From Clostridiales bacterium (lineage in GTDB: Bacteria > Bacillota > Clostridia > Lachnospirales > Lachnospiraceae): DNA of 64,000 bases. The stretch lies in contig DUNO01000041.1 in assembly GCA_012839295.1 (NCBI GenBank), positions 62,001 through 126,000 on the forward strand, written 5' to 3'. The translations under genes were made by a program, and so were the position numbers. The notes under the pieces are model-generated. The model made no database searches and was not told the origin of the DNA. It saw only the letters and a list, made by a program, of their open reading frames with translations. Shown here in pieces: positions 29,775 through 37,043 of the stretch (position 1 is the stretch's first letter; each line of letters starts with the position of its first letter).

Positions 29775-29945
29775 TGAAGGATGAAACGAAGAAGTATTGA
29801 AGAAGTATGAAAAAAAGAAGTTTTAAGTGATGAAGTACCGAAGACACTTTTATGTACTGGTGGGTAAACGTTGTAATTCATAAGGAGTAAATGAATCTAA
29901 CGGTTTGTCTTGATGAAATAATAGAAAGACAAAGACCATTCTCTA

Positions 29946-29974
29946 TTGACAGATAAGGATCTTGTTGATATAGT
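29946..29974 (+). promoter_or_regulatory. Sigma-A promoter for xylB
   Basis: TTGACA (29946-29951) and TATAGT (29969-29974) are separated by exactly 17 bases. It predicts a leader of about 180 bases before xylB. The remainder of the 385-base gap (29775-30159) holds low-complexity GAAGAAGTA-like repeats just after the GH95 gene and the repeat array described separately. Confidence 0.75.
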
Positions 29975-30077
29975 AGAAATATATAGTTTATTCACTGTAC
30001 GAAATGAGCGCTAATTTTAATGCAAAATAATTTATAAGCTAAAAGGATGTGAAACATTCCTTGTGCAATATTGAAGG

Positions 30078-30150
30078 GAAAGGAGAACAAACTCTCCTTT
30101 CTCAAACTTGAAAGGAGAACAAACTCTCCTTTCTCAAACTTGAAAGGAGA
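30078..30150 (+). promoter_or_regulatory. Tandem repeat leader that can mask the xylB ribosome site
   Basis: A 32-base unit is repeated: GAAAGGAGA occurs at 30078-30086, 30110-30118 and 30142-30150, and its exact complement TCTCCTTTC at 30093-30101 and 30125-30133. The third GAAAGGAGA is the ribosome binding site of xylB, nine bases before the ATG. Each complement copy can pair with the GAAAGGAGA on either side, so mutually exclusive hairpins are possible, one of which hides the ribosome site. The repetition is directly visible; regulation is inferred. Confidence 0.7.
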
Positions 30151-30159
30151 GTTAGAAAT

Positions 30160-31629
30160 ATGCTTTACATAGGTGTTGATCTAGGTACTTCCTCCATAAA
30201 GCTCTTATTAATGGATGAGGAAGGTGATATCAAAAATATCGTGACGAGGGAATATCCCTTATATTATCCAAAGCCAGGCTGGTCCGAGCAGAATCCGGAG
30301 GATTGGTATACAGGATTAGTTGATGGCATAAAGGAGCTGACCAGGGACTGTGATAAATCACAGATTGACGGCATCAGCTTTAGCGGACAGATGCATGGTA
30401 TGGTAATTCTGGATGAGAATGATAAGGTGATCCGTCCCGCGATTCTATGGAATGACGGACGTACCCAGGCGGAATGCGATTATCTGAACCATGAGATAGG
30501 CAGGGAGAAGATCTCCAGCTATACTGCAAATATGGCATTGACCGGGTTTACCGCGCCAAAGCTTCTGTGGGTCAGAAAGCATGAGCCGGAGAACTTTGCT
30601 AAGATCAAAAAGGTGATGCTGCCAAAGGATTACGTAGCCTATAAATTATCAGGGGTACACTGTACGGATGTATCGGATGCTTCCGGTATGCTGTTACTTG
30701 ATGTTAAGAATAAATGCTGGTCAAAGGAAATGCTGGAGATCTGCGGCCTTAAGGAAGAGCAGATGGCTAAAATCCATGAGTCCTACCAGGTTGTAGGCAA
30801 CATGACGGAGGCAGCAGCGAAGGAGCTTGGCCTGTCCACAAATATCAAGGTAATTGCCGGTGGCGGTGACCAGGCGGTTGCGGCGGTCGGAACAGGAACC
30901 GTTGGTGAGGGCAAATGTAATGTGTCCCTGGGCACCTCCGGCGTTGTATTTATTTCCGCAAAGGAATTTGCAGTGGATGAAAATAATGCGCTTCATGCGT
31001 TTGCACATGCGGATGGAAGATACCATTTCATGGGGGTAATGCTTTCCGCAGCAGCTTCGAATAAATGGTGGATGGATGACATCCTTGGGACAAAGGAATA
31101 TGGAAAGGAACAAAAGGAAATCAAGGAGCTCGGCAAGAACCAGGTATTCTTCCTGCCTTACCTGATGGGTGAGAGGACACCCCATAATAATCCCAATGCC
31201 AGAGGAACCTTTATCGGCATGACGATGGATACGACCCGTGCGGACATGACCCAGGCAGTATTGGAGGGCGTTGCCTTCGCGCTCCGTGATTCCTTTGAGA
31301 TCACAAAATCCCTGGGAGTAAAGGTGGAACGCATCCGGATTAACGGCGGCGGTTCCAAAAGCCCGTTATGGTGCAAAATTATAGCAGATGTGCTGGACGT
31401 TAAGGTAGATAAGATTAATACGGAGGAAGGACCAGCCTTCGGAGCGGCAATATTGGCAGCTGTTGGCTGTGGCCGGTATGACACGGTTGAGGAAGCGGCG
31501 GATAAGCTGATCAAGGTAATTGAGACGACAGACCAGGATCCGGCTACAGTAGAGCACTATAATAAGAAATATGAAATATTTAAGCAGTTATATCCTACCT
31601 TGAAGGAAACATACGATAAACTAGTATAG
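30160..31629 (+). CDS. xylB: Xylulokinase
   Basis: 489 aa FGGY-family kinase that phosphorylates D-xylulose to xylulose 5-phosphate for the pentose phosphate pathway. It begins YIGVDLGTSSIKLLLMD, has ISFSGQMHGMV and ILWNDGRTQ, the substrate-site motifs of xylulokinases, and the ATP-site GGGSKSPLWCKI. Length is normal. It has its own promoter and a repetitive leader with potential translational control. It closes with a strong terminator, so it is monocistronic. No xylose isomerase is in the window. Confidence 0.93.
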   Translation: MLYIGVDLGTSSIKLLLMDEEGDIKNIVTREYPLYYPKPGWSEQNPEDWYTGLVDGIKELTRDCDKSQIDGISFSGQMHGMVILDENDKVIRPAILWNDGRTQAECDYLNHEIGREKISSYTANMALTGFTAPKLLWVRKHEPENFAKIKKVMLPKDYVAYKLSGVHCTDVSDASGMLLLDVKNKCWSKEMLEICGLKEEQMAKIHESYQVVGNMTEAAAKELGLSTNIKVIAGGGDQAVAAVGTGTVGEGKCNVSLGTSGVVFISAKEFAVDENNALHAFAHADGRYHFMGVMLSAAASNKWWMDDILGTKEYGKEQKEIKELGKNQVFFLPYLMGERTPHNNPNARGTFIGMTMDTTRADMTQAVLEGVAFALRDSFEITKSLGVKVERIRINGGGSKSPLWCKIIADVLDVKVDKINTEEGPAFGAAILAAVGCGRYDTVEEAADKLIKVIETTDQDPATVEHYNKKYEIFKQLYPTLKETYDKLV

Positions 31630-31653
31630 GATAGCTAATAAACCGGCATAAAT

Positions 31654-31695
31654 AAAACGTGGCTGTTGTGATAATCAATCACACAGCCACGTTTT
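31654..31695 (+). terminator. Terminator of xylB
   Basis: AAAACGTGGCTGT (31654-31666) pairs perfectly with ACAGCCACGTTTT (31683-31695), with an inner GTGAT/ATCAC stem. A and T runs flank both sides, so it can work in both directions. Confidence 0.88.
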
Positions 31696-31766
31696 AAATA
31701 CTCATTAATCAATGAAAGTCTGTAAGCGAATGTTAGTTAATAATTCATCTTCTATCTATGCCGTAA

Positions 31767-31940
31767 TTACTGCTTTTTAAAAATATTCCGCATTATATGC
31801 TTTTCTTTCTTTGCGCTTGAATTCATTAAGCTGTAAAAGGAGTCGCAATAAGCATATCTTTCGGAATTAATCCAATTAGGCGATACATTTGTATAATATT
31901 CAGGGCTATAAATGGATGAATTTGTGCTATTGATATACAT
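31767..31940 (-). CDS. Small protein of unknown function, 57 aa
   Basis: The ATG at 31940 is preceded by GGAGGGAATCAT, an excellent ribosome site, which supports a real gene although no family is recognised. The protein is rich in Tyr, Ser and Asn (SSIYSPEYYTNVSPNW) with a basic C-terminus (AKKEKHIMRNIFKKQ). It has no membrane segment. A possible promoter (TATACA-17-TATAAT) lies in the divergent gap with the PucR gene. The longer frame to 31973 lacks a ribosome site. Confidence 0.65.
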   Translation of the reverse strand: MYINSTNSSIYSPEYYTNVSPNWINSERYAYCDSFYSLMNSSAKKEKHIMRNIFKKQ

Positions 31941-32005
31941 ATGATTCCCTCCTTCATCATAGTACATAAGCAATTGGTTTCAAAATATTTCCTTGTTGTA
32001 ACTAT

Positions 32006-32048
32006 ATTATAATCTTAGTTTGACTTTTTGTATATAATCTGATAATCT
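32006..32048. promoter_or_regulatory. Overlapping divergent promoters
   Basis: On the plus strand TTGACT (32020-32025) and TAATCT (32043-32048) are 17 bases apart and would serve the PucR gene. On the minus strand TATACA (32034-32029) and TATAAT (32011-32006) would serve the small 57-aa gene. The AT-rich context weakens both calls. Confidence 0.4.
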
Positions 32049-32127
32049 AAAAATAAATAGAATTACTGTGCTGTTAATACAAAACATATGTTTGATATTT
32101 GCGGGATGTTGCTGGAAAGGTGATGCT

Positions 32128-33345
32128 ATGGCGATTCGGTTTTGGGAAATTTATGAGGAGACAAAGGATACCTTCCACCTGCGGATTATAGCAGGGAAAG
32201 CAGGGATGGATACGGTTGTCAGCTGGGTGCATATGCTGGAGGATGAAGCGATTGTGTCCCGGTTCCATGGGGAAGAGCTGGCAATTACGACCGGTATGAG
32301 GGCAGAACAGCCTGGCTGGCTGCTGGACCTGGTCAAGGAAATGGATAAGAATGAATGCGCGGGAATCGTAATCAACACTGGAATGTACCTGAATGAGATA
32401 CCCCAGGATGTAATTGACTGGTGTGAGGAGCATAAATTCCCCCTGCTTGTGATGCCTTGGGAGATGTCCATTACAAGCCTGATCCAGGACTACTGCATGA
32501 GGATTATTGATCAGATGCAGTCGGAAAAAAAGGTCAGTAATGCCTTCCGGGAGGTATTCCAGGGACGGGGCAATGCACCGGAAGTAAGGCAGATCCTGGA
32601 GCAGAGGTTTGATATGGAAGGGGATTTCCAGGTCTTTTGCATCCATGTGAAGAAGTTTGCGGTTGAAGAGGTGAATTTTAACCATGCGGCCTTTAAGCTG
32701 GAGAACCTGTTCGGCTTTTGGAAGGGTACAATTGCCCGCACAAGCAATATGAAAATTAATATTTCCTATGGCTTAATCCGCATGGAGGATTCCCTGGTTT
32801 TAGTCCTGAATAACCTGCAGGATAAATATGATAAGGATTTGCCGGAATTAATCCTGCAAAGCTTTGCTTATTTTAACGAAAAGCATAGGTTTTTCCTGGG
32901 GATCGGACCCAAGATGCCACGTGCGGACAGCCTCCCCATCTGCTACAAAAGAGCCCGGACGGCAATGAAGATGGCAGTAGGGACGGGAAGGGAAGCTGTG
33001 TATTTTAAGGAAATGGGCTTTTATCAGCTGCTCTTCTCCATTGATGATACTGAAATACTGGCTAACTATGCGGATGAAATTCTGGGAAAGCTGGAACGGT
33101 ATGATGAAGAGCATAATTCAACCTATGTTGAAACCCTGAGAAGCTATATTAAAAATGACCGCAGCCTGCTCCGGGTGGCAGAGGACACCTTTACACACAG
33201 GAATACGGTGAACTACCGCATCCAAAACATCAAAAAAATTCTTGGCTGCGAGTTAAGCGATTCCAGCGAAATGTTCCCGTACCAGGTCGCTTTCTATATC
33301 AGGGATATAGAGAAGAAGGTGCGGATTCAGGAGTATATTATATAG
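32128..33345 (+). CDS. PucR family transcriptional regulator
   Basis: 405 aa. An N-terminal PucR_1 domain (VSWVHMLEDEAIVSRFHGEELAIT type, about residues 1-125), a middle GGDEF-like CdaR region, and a C-terminal helix-turn-helix with RSLLRVAEDTFTHRNTVNYR. Such proteins respond to purine or sugar-acid signals. The start at 32128 follows AAAGGTGAT. Its location 4 kb before purC could suggest purine control, but no target site is visible. The methyltransferase gene follows after 18 bases. Confidence 0.85.
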   Translation: MAIRFWEIYEETKDTFHLRIIAGKAGMDTVVSWVHMLEDEAIVSRFHGEELAITTGMRAEQPGWLLDLVKEMDKNECAGIVINTGMYLNEIPQDVIDWCEEHKFPLLVMPWEMSITSLIQDYCMRIIDQMQSEKKVSNAFREVFQGRGNAPEVRQILEQRFDMEGDFQVFCIHVKKFAVEEVNFNHAAFKLENLFGFWKGTIARTSNMKINISYGLIRMEDSLVLVLNNLQDKYDKDLPELILQSFAYFNEKHRFFLGIGPKMPRADSLPICYKRARTAMKMAVGTGREAVYFKEMGFYQLLFSIDDTEILANYADEILGKLERYDEEHNSTYVETLRSYIKNDRSLLRVAEDTFTHRNTVNYRIQNIKKILGCELSDSSEMFPYQVAFYIRDIEKKVRIQEYII

Positions 33346-33363
33346 GGAAGGGAGCTGTGGCAT

Positions 33364-34179
33364 ATGCAGCCTTATACTGGATTTGCAGCTGTCTACGACA
33401 TGTTTATGGATAATGTCCCTTATGGGGAGTGGGCAGCTTATGTGCAGAAATTATTAAATGATTATGGAATAAACCAAGGTCTGGTGCTGGAGCTTGGCTG
33501 TGGGACTGGCAGCATGGCCAGACAGCTGGCGGCTAAGGGCTATGATATGATAGGAATTGATAATTCCGAGGAAATGCTGCAGATTGCCAGGGATAAAGGA
33601 AGGGAAGGCGGCGACAGCATCCTTTATCTTTGTCAGGATATGAGGGAGTTTGAGCTGTATGGTACCGTGGCAGCAGTCGTCAGTGTCTGTGACAGCATGA
33701 ATTATATCCTGTCGGAGGAGGAGCTGCTGCAAGTATTCAAGCTGGTGAATAATTACCTTGATCCACAGGGAATATTTATCTTTGACCTGGATACCCAATA
33801 CGCTTATGAAGAGGTGCTGGGTGATACTACCATTGCGGAGAACCGGGAAGAGGGCAGCTTTATCTGGGAAAATACCTATTATGAAGAAGAGATGATGAAC
33901 GAGATTAACCTTACCTTATTCATACCGGAGCAGGGAGAAGAGGAGATGGAGGGGGAACAGGGCACCCGGGAACCTCAGCTTTTTCGCAGATATGAAGAAA
34001 CCCATTACCGCAGGGCATACCGGATCGATAGGGTCAAGGCTTTGATTGAGGAGGCCGGTATGGAGTGGGTCGCAGTTTATGAGGCATTAACAAAGGAAAA
34101 GCCAAAAGAGGATTCTGAGAGAGTCTATATCATAGCGAGGGAAAAAAGACAAAAGAATAAATTATATATTAAAGAGTAA
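33364..34179 (+). CDS. SAM-dependent methyltransferase, class I
   Basis: 271 aa. Motif I VLELGCGTGSMARQLA binds S-adenosylmethionine, followed by GIDNSEEML and a motif near VCDSMNYIL. It resembles the YqeM-like small-molecule methyltransferases of Firmicutes; the substrate is unknown. GGGAG lies nine bases before the start. The last codons (NKLYIKE) are part of a degenerate repeat that continues into the spacer, so the C-terminus may have been altered by repeat expansion. Confidence 0.85.
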   Translation: MQPYTGFAAVYDMFMDNVPYGEWAAYVQKLLNDYGINQGLVLELGCGTGSMARQLAAKGYDMIGIDNSEEMLQIARDKGREGGDSILYLCQDMREFELYGTVAAVVSVCDSMNYILSEEELLQVFKLVNNYLDPQGIFIFDLDTQYAYEEVLGDTTIAENREEGSFIWENTYYEEEMMNEINLTLFIPEQGEEEMEGEQGTREPQLFRRYEETHYRRAYRIDRVKALIEEAGMEWVAVYEALTKEKPKEDSERVYIIAREKRQKNKLYIKE

Positions 34180-34283
34180 GGATTTTGTATTTAATATTGT
34201 ATTATAAGGTTAAATTATATATTAAAGCGTAAGAATTAAAGCATAAGAATCCTGCATTTGGTTAAAGCGCAAGGATTCCGTAT
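34158..34283 (+). repeat. Degenerate tandem repeat after the methyltransferase gene
   Basis: The 17-base segment TAAATTATATATTAAAG occurs at 34158 and 34211. A shorter core TTAAAGNGTAAGRAT recurs near 34169, 34222, 34236 and 34262. The first copy is inside the coding region. No function is evident. Confidence 0.65.
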
Positions 34284-34306
34284 CCGATATTATTGTGGAG
34301 GTTTTC

Positions 34307-35185
34307 ATGACTGATTATATTATTCGCGCAAGTGCAGCCGATAACCAAATCCGTGCATTTGCAGCAACGACGAGAGATTTAGTGGAGTATGCAAGGGGTA
34401 TCCATGAAACCAGCCCCGTGGCAACGGCAGCCTTGGGAAGGCTGTTGACGGCTGGTGCAATGATGGGAAGCATGATGAAAGGGGATAAGGATATCCTGAC
34501 CCTTCAGATCAAGGGAAATGGACCCATTGGCGGCATCACGGTAACTGCGGATACCAAAGGGACAGTAAAAGGCTATGCCTATCACCCGGAGGTTCTCCTT
34601 CCGGCCAATGAAAAAGGAAAGCTGGATGTGGGCGGAGCTGTTGGGGAAGGTATTCTTAGCGTAATCAAGGATCTGGGATTAAAGGAGCCATATGTCGGGC
34701 AAACCCATCTGGTATCCGGCGAGATAGCAGAGGATCTGACCTACTATTTTGCAACCAGTGAGCAGGTGCCTTCTGTTGTAGCTTTGGGGGTATTGATGAA
34801 TAAGGACAATACCGTACGGAGGGCGGGAGGCTTTATTATTCAGCTAATGCCCTTTGCTGAGGAATGGGTTATTGATGTGCTGGAGAAAAAGGTGGGCGAA
34901 ATCACCAGCATCACATCCCTTCTCGACCAGGAGATGTCCCCGGAGGCGATCCTTGAGAATATTCTTGGCGATGCAGGGCTGGAGATCACGGACAAGCAGC
35001 TCGCTTCCTTTGAATGCAACTGCACGAAGGAACGGGTAGAAAAAGCTATCGTTTCCATCGGGCAAAAGGACATCCAGGAGATGATTGATGATAATGAGCC
35101 GATTGAGGTAAATTGCCATTTCTGTAATAAGCATTATAATTTTTCTGTGGATGAGCTGAAGGAAATTATAAAAAGAAGCAGATAG
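34307..35185 (+). CDS. hslO: Redox-regulated chaperone Hsp33
   Basis: 292 aa cytosolic holdase activated by oxidation. Starts DYIIRASAADNQIRAFA, contains LLTAGAMMGSMMKGD and GPIGGITVTAD, and ends with the four zinc cysteines as CNC and CHFC. In the reduced state zinc is bound; oxidation releases it and unfolds the domain to expose the binding surface. The start at 34307 follows GGAGG; an in-frame GTG four codons upstream overlaps the ribosome site. Confidence 0.96.
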   Translation: MTDYIIRASAADNQIRAFAATTRDLVEYARGIHETSPVATAALGRLLTAGAMMGSMMKGDKDILTLQIKGNGPIGGITVTADTKGTVKGYAYHPEVLLPANEKGKLDVGGAVGEGILSVIKDLGLKEPYVGQTHLVSGEIAEDLTYYFATSEQVPSVVALGVLMNKDNTVRRAGGFIIQLMPFAEEWVIDVLEKKVGEITSITSLLDQEMSPEAILENILGDAGLEITDKQLASFECNCTKERVEKAIVSIGQKDIQEMIDDNEPIEVNCHFCNKHYNFSVDELKEIIKRSR

Positions 35186-35211
35186 TTGTATCCTGTGGCA
35201 ATTTTTATTCG

Positions 35212-35243
35212 TTGACATATGATACTATATACGGTACTATAAT
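35212..35243 (+). promoter_or_regulatory. Promoter and direct repeats upstream of hicAB
   Basis: TTGACA (35212-35217) is 17 bases from TACTAT (35235-35240), which runs on into an alternative TATAAT. The heptamer TACTATA is repeated at 35223-35229 and 35235-35241, 12 bases apart, covering the spacer and -10. This is a plausible site for HicB autorepression. Confidence 0.6.
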
Positions 35244-35264
35244 ACTGGGAGGAAATGATAATAC

Positions 35265-35486
35265 ATGGCCAGTGTAGATAAACTAATTGAGAAAATGAAA
35301 CGCCAACCAAATAGCATAAGTATGACAGAAGCCGACAAGGTTTTAACTGCCAATGGATACAAGTTTGCAAGGCAAAAAGGTTCTCATTGCCATTATATTA
35401 ACACAAGTGGGGATGTTATCACAATTAAGAAAGACAGCCCGTTAAAAGCTGTGTATGTCAAGGATATACTAAGCCGGATATTATAA
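35265..35486 (+). CDS. hicA: HicA-like mRNA interferase toxin
   Basis: 73 aa with a double-stranded-RNA-binding-like fold. The motif RQKGSHCHYI carries the catalytic His of HicA, and KAVYVKDILSRIL is the usual C-terminus. GGGAGG lies upstream with a rather long spacer. HicA cleaves mRNA when free of HicB, slowing growth. The toxin precedes the antitoxin, the standard order, with a 13-base gap. Confidence 0.9.
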   Translation: MASVDKLIEKMKRQPNSISMTEADKVLTANGYKFARQKGSHCHYINTSGDVITIKKDSPLKAVYVKDILSRIL

Positions 35487-35499
35487 GGAGGTTATCACA

Positions 35500-35844
35500 A
35501 TGAGCGTTCAAGAATATATGAAACTCCCATACAATTATATTATCAAACCCATACAAGACGAAAGCGGATCATACTTTCATGCGTCAGTACTGGAGTTTGA
35601 CGGTTGCCAAAGCACCGGGGAAACTTTTCAGGAAGCCTATGATGGCCTTATGGAAGCTATGGAAGGCTGGATTGAAACCAAACTTGAAAATGGCGTTACC
35701 GTTCCTGTTCCATTGGACAGCGATAAGTTCAGTGGCAAGTTTGTCGTAAGGCTCCCCAAATCCCTGCACGCCCGTCTTTCCATGGAAGCCGAAAAGGAAG
35801 GCGTTTCTCTTAATCAGTACACACTTTATAAGCTAAGCCGTTAG
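35500..35844 (+). CDS. hicB: HicB-like antitoxin
   Basis: 114 aa. The N-terminal partial RNase H-like domain (YNYIIKPIQDESGSYFHASV; TGETFQEAYDGLMEAMEGW) binds and neutralises HicA. The C-terminal ribbon-helix-helix GKFVVRLPKSLHARLSMEAE binds DNA for autoregulation. It starts after AAGGAGG. No terminator is evident after it; the next 415 bases hold non-coding structures. Confidence 0.93.
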   Translation: MSVQEYMKLPYNYIIKPIQDESGSYFHASVLEFDGCQSTGETFQEAYDGLMEAMEGWIETKLENGVTVPVPLDSDKFSGKFVVRLPKSLHARLSMEAEKEGVSLNQYTLYKLSR

Positions 35845-35991
35845 AGACTGGTAGGTGGTTTGCCGGATTACCTGCAAGCCATTCATTTATTAATTGATAT
35901 TAAGACAGGCGAGAAATAAAATACTTTAACTATGAATAATTTTCCATAAAAAATTATTAAAAAATCCACTTATAATTTCTAATAATAAATA

Positions 35992-36048
35992 GCATAAACC
36001 CCAGTAATATATGGGGTTCTAGCGGTTTTGAAGGAACCTGAAATATGT
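35992..36048 (+). ncRNA. Possible variant purine-riboswitch-like three-way junction
   Basis: GCATA (35992-35996) can pair with TATGT (36044-36048) as P1, ACCCC (35998-36002) with GGGGT (36013-36017) as P2, and GGTT (36024-36027) with AACC (36035-36038) as P3. The P2 loop AGTAATATAT and the junction TTCTA recall the purine aptamer. However P3 is short, the loop-loop GG/CC contacts are missing, and the ligand-reading pyrimidine in the last junction is not clear. Its position upstream of purC fits purine control. It may be a decayed or altered aptamer, or chance. Confidence 0.3.
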
Positions 36049-36068
36049 CGTAAAAGGAGATGCTGTCA

Positions 36069-36143
36069 TTGTCTTGTTTTGTGCATTTATACAAAATTAC
36101 ATCTTTCATGTCGGAAACAATGAAATTACTATTGCAGATTTGA
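36069..36143 (+). CDS. Possible 24-codon leader peptide
   Basis: AAAAGGAGA lies nine bases before a TTG that opens a 24-codon frame with Ser, Cys, Leu and Lys residues, ending at TGA 36141-36143. It directly follows the riboswitch-like fold and precedes a perfect hairpin, the layout of a leader-peptide system. There is no homology to judge by and a TTG start is weak evidence. Confidence 0.2.
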   Translation: MSCFVHLYKITSFMSETMKLLLQI

Positions 36144-36163
36144 TAGGTTCATAATAACATAAG

Positions 36164-36193
36164 TTATGGGAAGGTACTTTTACCTTCCCATAA
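36164..36193 (+). repeat. Purine-gene hairpin element, copy A (upstream of purC)
   Basis: TTATGGGAAGGTA and TACCTTCCCATAA form a perfect 13-bp stem with loop CTTT, ending 66 bases before purC. There is no T tract. The stem has the same shape and much of the same sequence as copies B (38477) and C (43028). Confidence 0.7.
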
Positions 36194-36259
36194 AATACAA
36201 TGACGGATTCTCTTAAATCACATATTAAAAATATAGAAAAGGGATAGGTGGCAGTTGCG

Positions 36260-36964
36260 ATGAAAAAGTTAGACATGCTCTATGAGGGAAAAGCGAAGAA
36301 GGTTTATAAGACCGACGTGGAAGACGTTTACATTGTGGACTATAAGGATGATGCAACCGCGTTTAACGGATTAAAGAAGGGAACTATTCTGGGGAAGGGC
36401 GTTGTTAATAACAGAATGTCCAACCATATGATGCGCATCCTTGAGAAGGAAGGGGTTCCTACCCACCTGGTTGAGGAATTAAGCGAGCGTGAAACTGCAG
36501 TGAAGAAGGTTGAGATCGTTCCGCTGGAGGTAATCATCAGAAATGTTTCCGCAGGCAGCTTTGCAAAGAAACTGGGCATGGAAGAAGGCATCCGTCTTAA
36601 GGCTCCGACCCTGGAGTTCTCTTATAAGGATGACGCGCTGGGCGATCCCTTTATTAATGATTATTACGCAATTGCTTTAGATTTGGCAACCAGGGAAGAG
36701 ATTGACCGTATCTCTGAGCTTGCCTTTAAGGTAAATGAGGTTTTGTGTAAATATTTTGCATCCGTAGGAATTGAATTAATCGATTTTAAGATTGAGTTTG
36801 GCAGATATAAGGATCAGATAATCCTCGCAGATGAGATTTCCCCGGACACCTGCAGGCTTTGGGACATTACGACCCATGACAAGCTGGATAAGGATCGCTT
36901 CCGCAGGGATCTGGGAAAAGTGGAAGACGCTTACCAGGAAGTATTTAAGAGGTTAGGAATATAA
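36260..36964 (+). CDS. purC: Phosphoribosylaminoimidazole-succinocarboxamide synthase
   Basis: 234 aa. Joins aspartate to CAIR in step eight of IMP synthesis. The start [16 protein letters not shown], with [13 protein letters not shown] and SPDTCRLWD, is diagnostic. The ATG at 36260 is preferred by homology; a GTG four codons upstream (36248) is also possible because GGGATAGG sits close to both. purF follows 79 bases later, so the two are probably co-transcribed although a hairpin separates them. Confidence 0.95.
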   Translation: MKKLDMLYEGKAKKVYKTDVEDVYIVDYKDDATAFNGLKKGTILGKGVVNNRMSNHMMRILEKEGVPTHLVEELSERETAVKKVEIVPLEVIIRNVSAGSFAKKLGMEEGIRLKAPTLEFSYKDDALGDPFINDYYAIALDLATREEIDRISELAFKVNEVLCKYFASVGIELIDFKIEFGRYKDQIILADEISPDTCRLWDITTHDKLDKDRFRRDLGKVEDAYQEVFKRLGI

Positions 36965-36974
36965 TAGGAGATTT

Positions 36975-37000
36975 GAGGCTGTTCGAAGTGGGACAGCCTC
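36975..37000 (+). other. Hairpin between purC and purF
   Basis: GAGGCTGT (36975-36982) and ACAGCCTC (36993-37000) form an 8-bp perfect stem followed by TTGCTGTTGG, not a T run. It may modulate read-through or stability of the purCF transcript. Confidence 0.5.
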
Positions 37001-37043
37001 TTGCTGTTGGAAATGCAGAAGGATTTCAGGAGGACAAAAGCTC

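Noticed and set aside
30078-30150. CRISPR-like array
   Set aside because: Only two to three contiguous units with no unique spacers and no cas genes; it is a simple tandem repeat.
32074-32685. 203-codon open frame antisense to the PucR gene
   Set aside because: No ribosome site, no recognisable protein pattern, and it mirrors a strong gene; an antisense shadow.
35845-36259. ZTP riboswitch upstream of purC
   Set aside because: The conserved ZTP motif core and pseudoknot sequences are not present.
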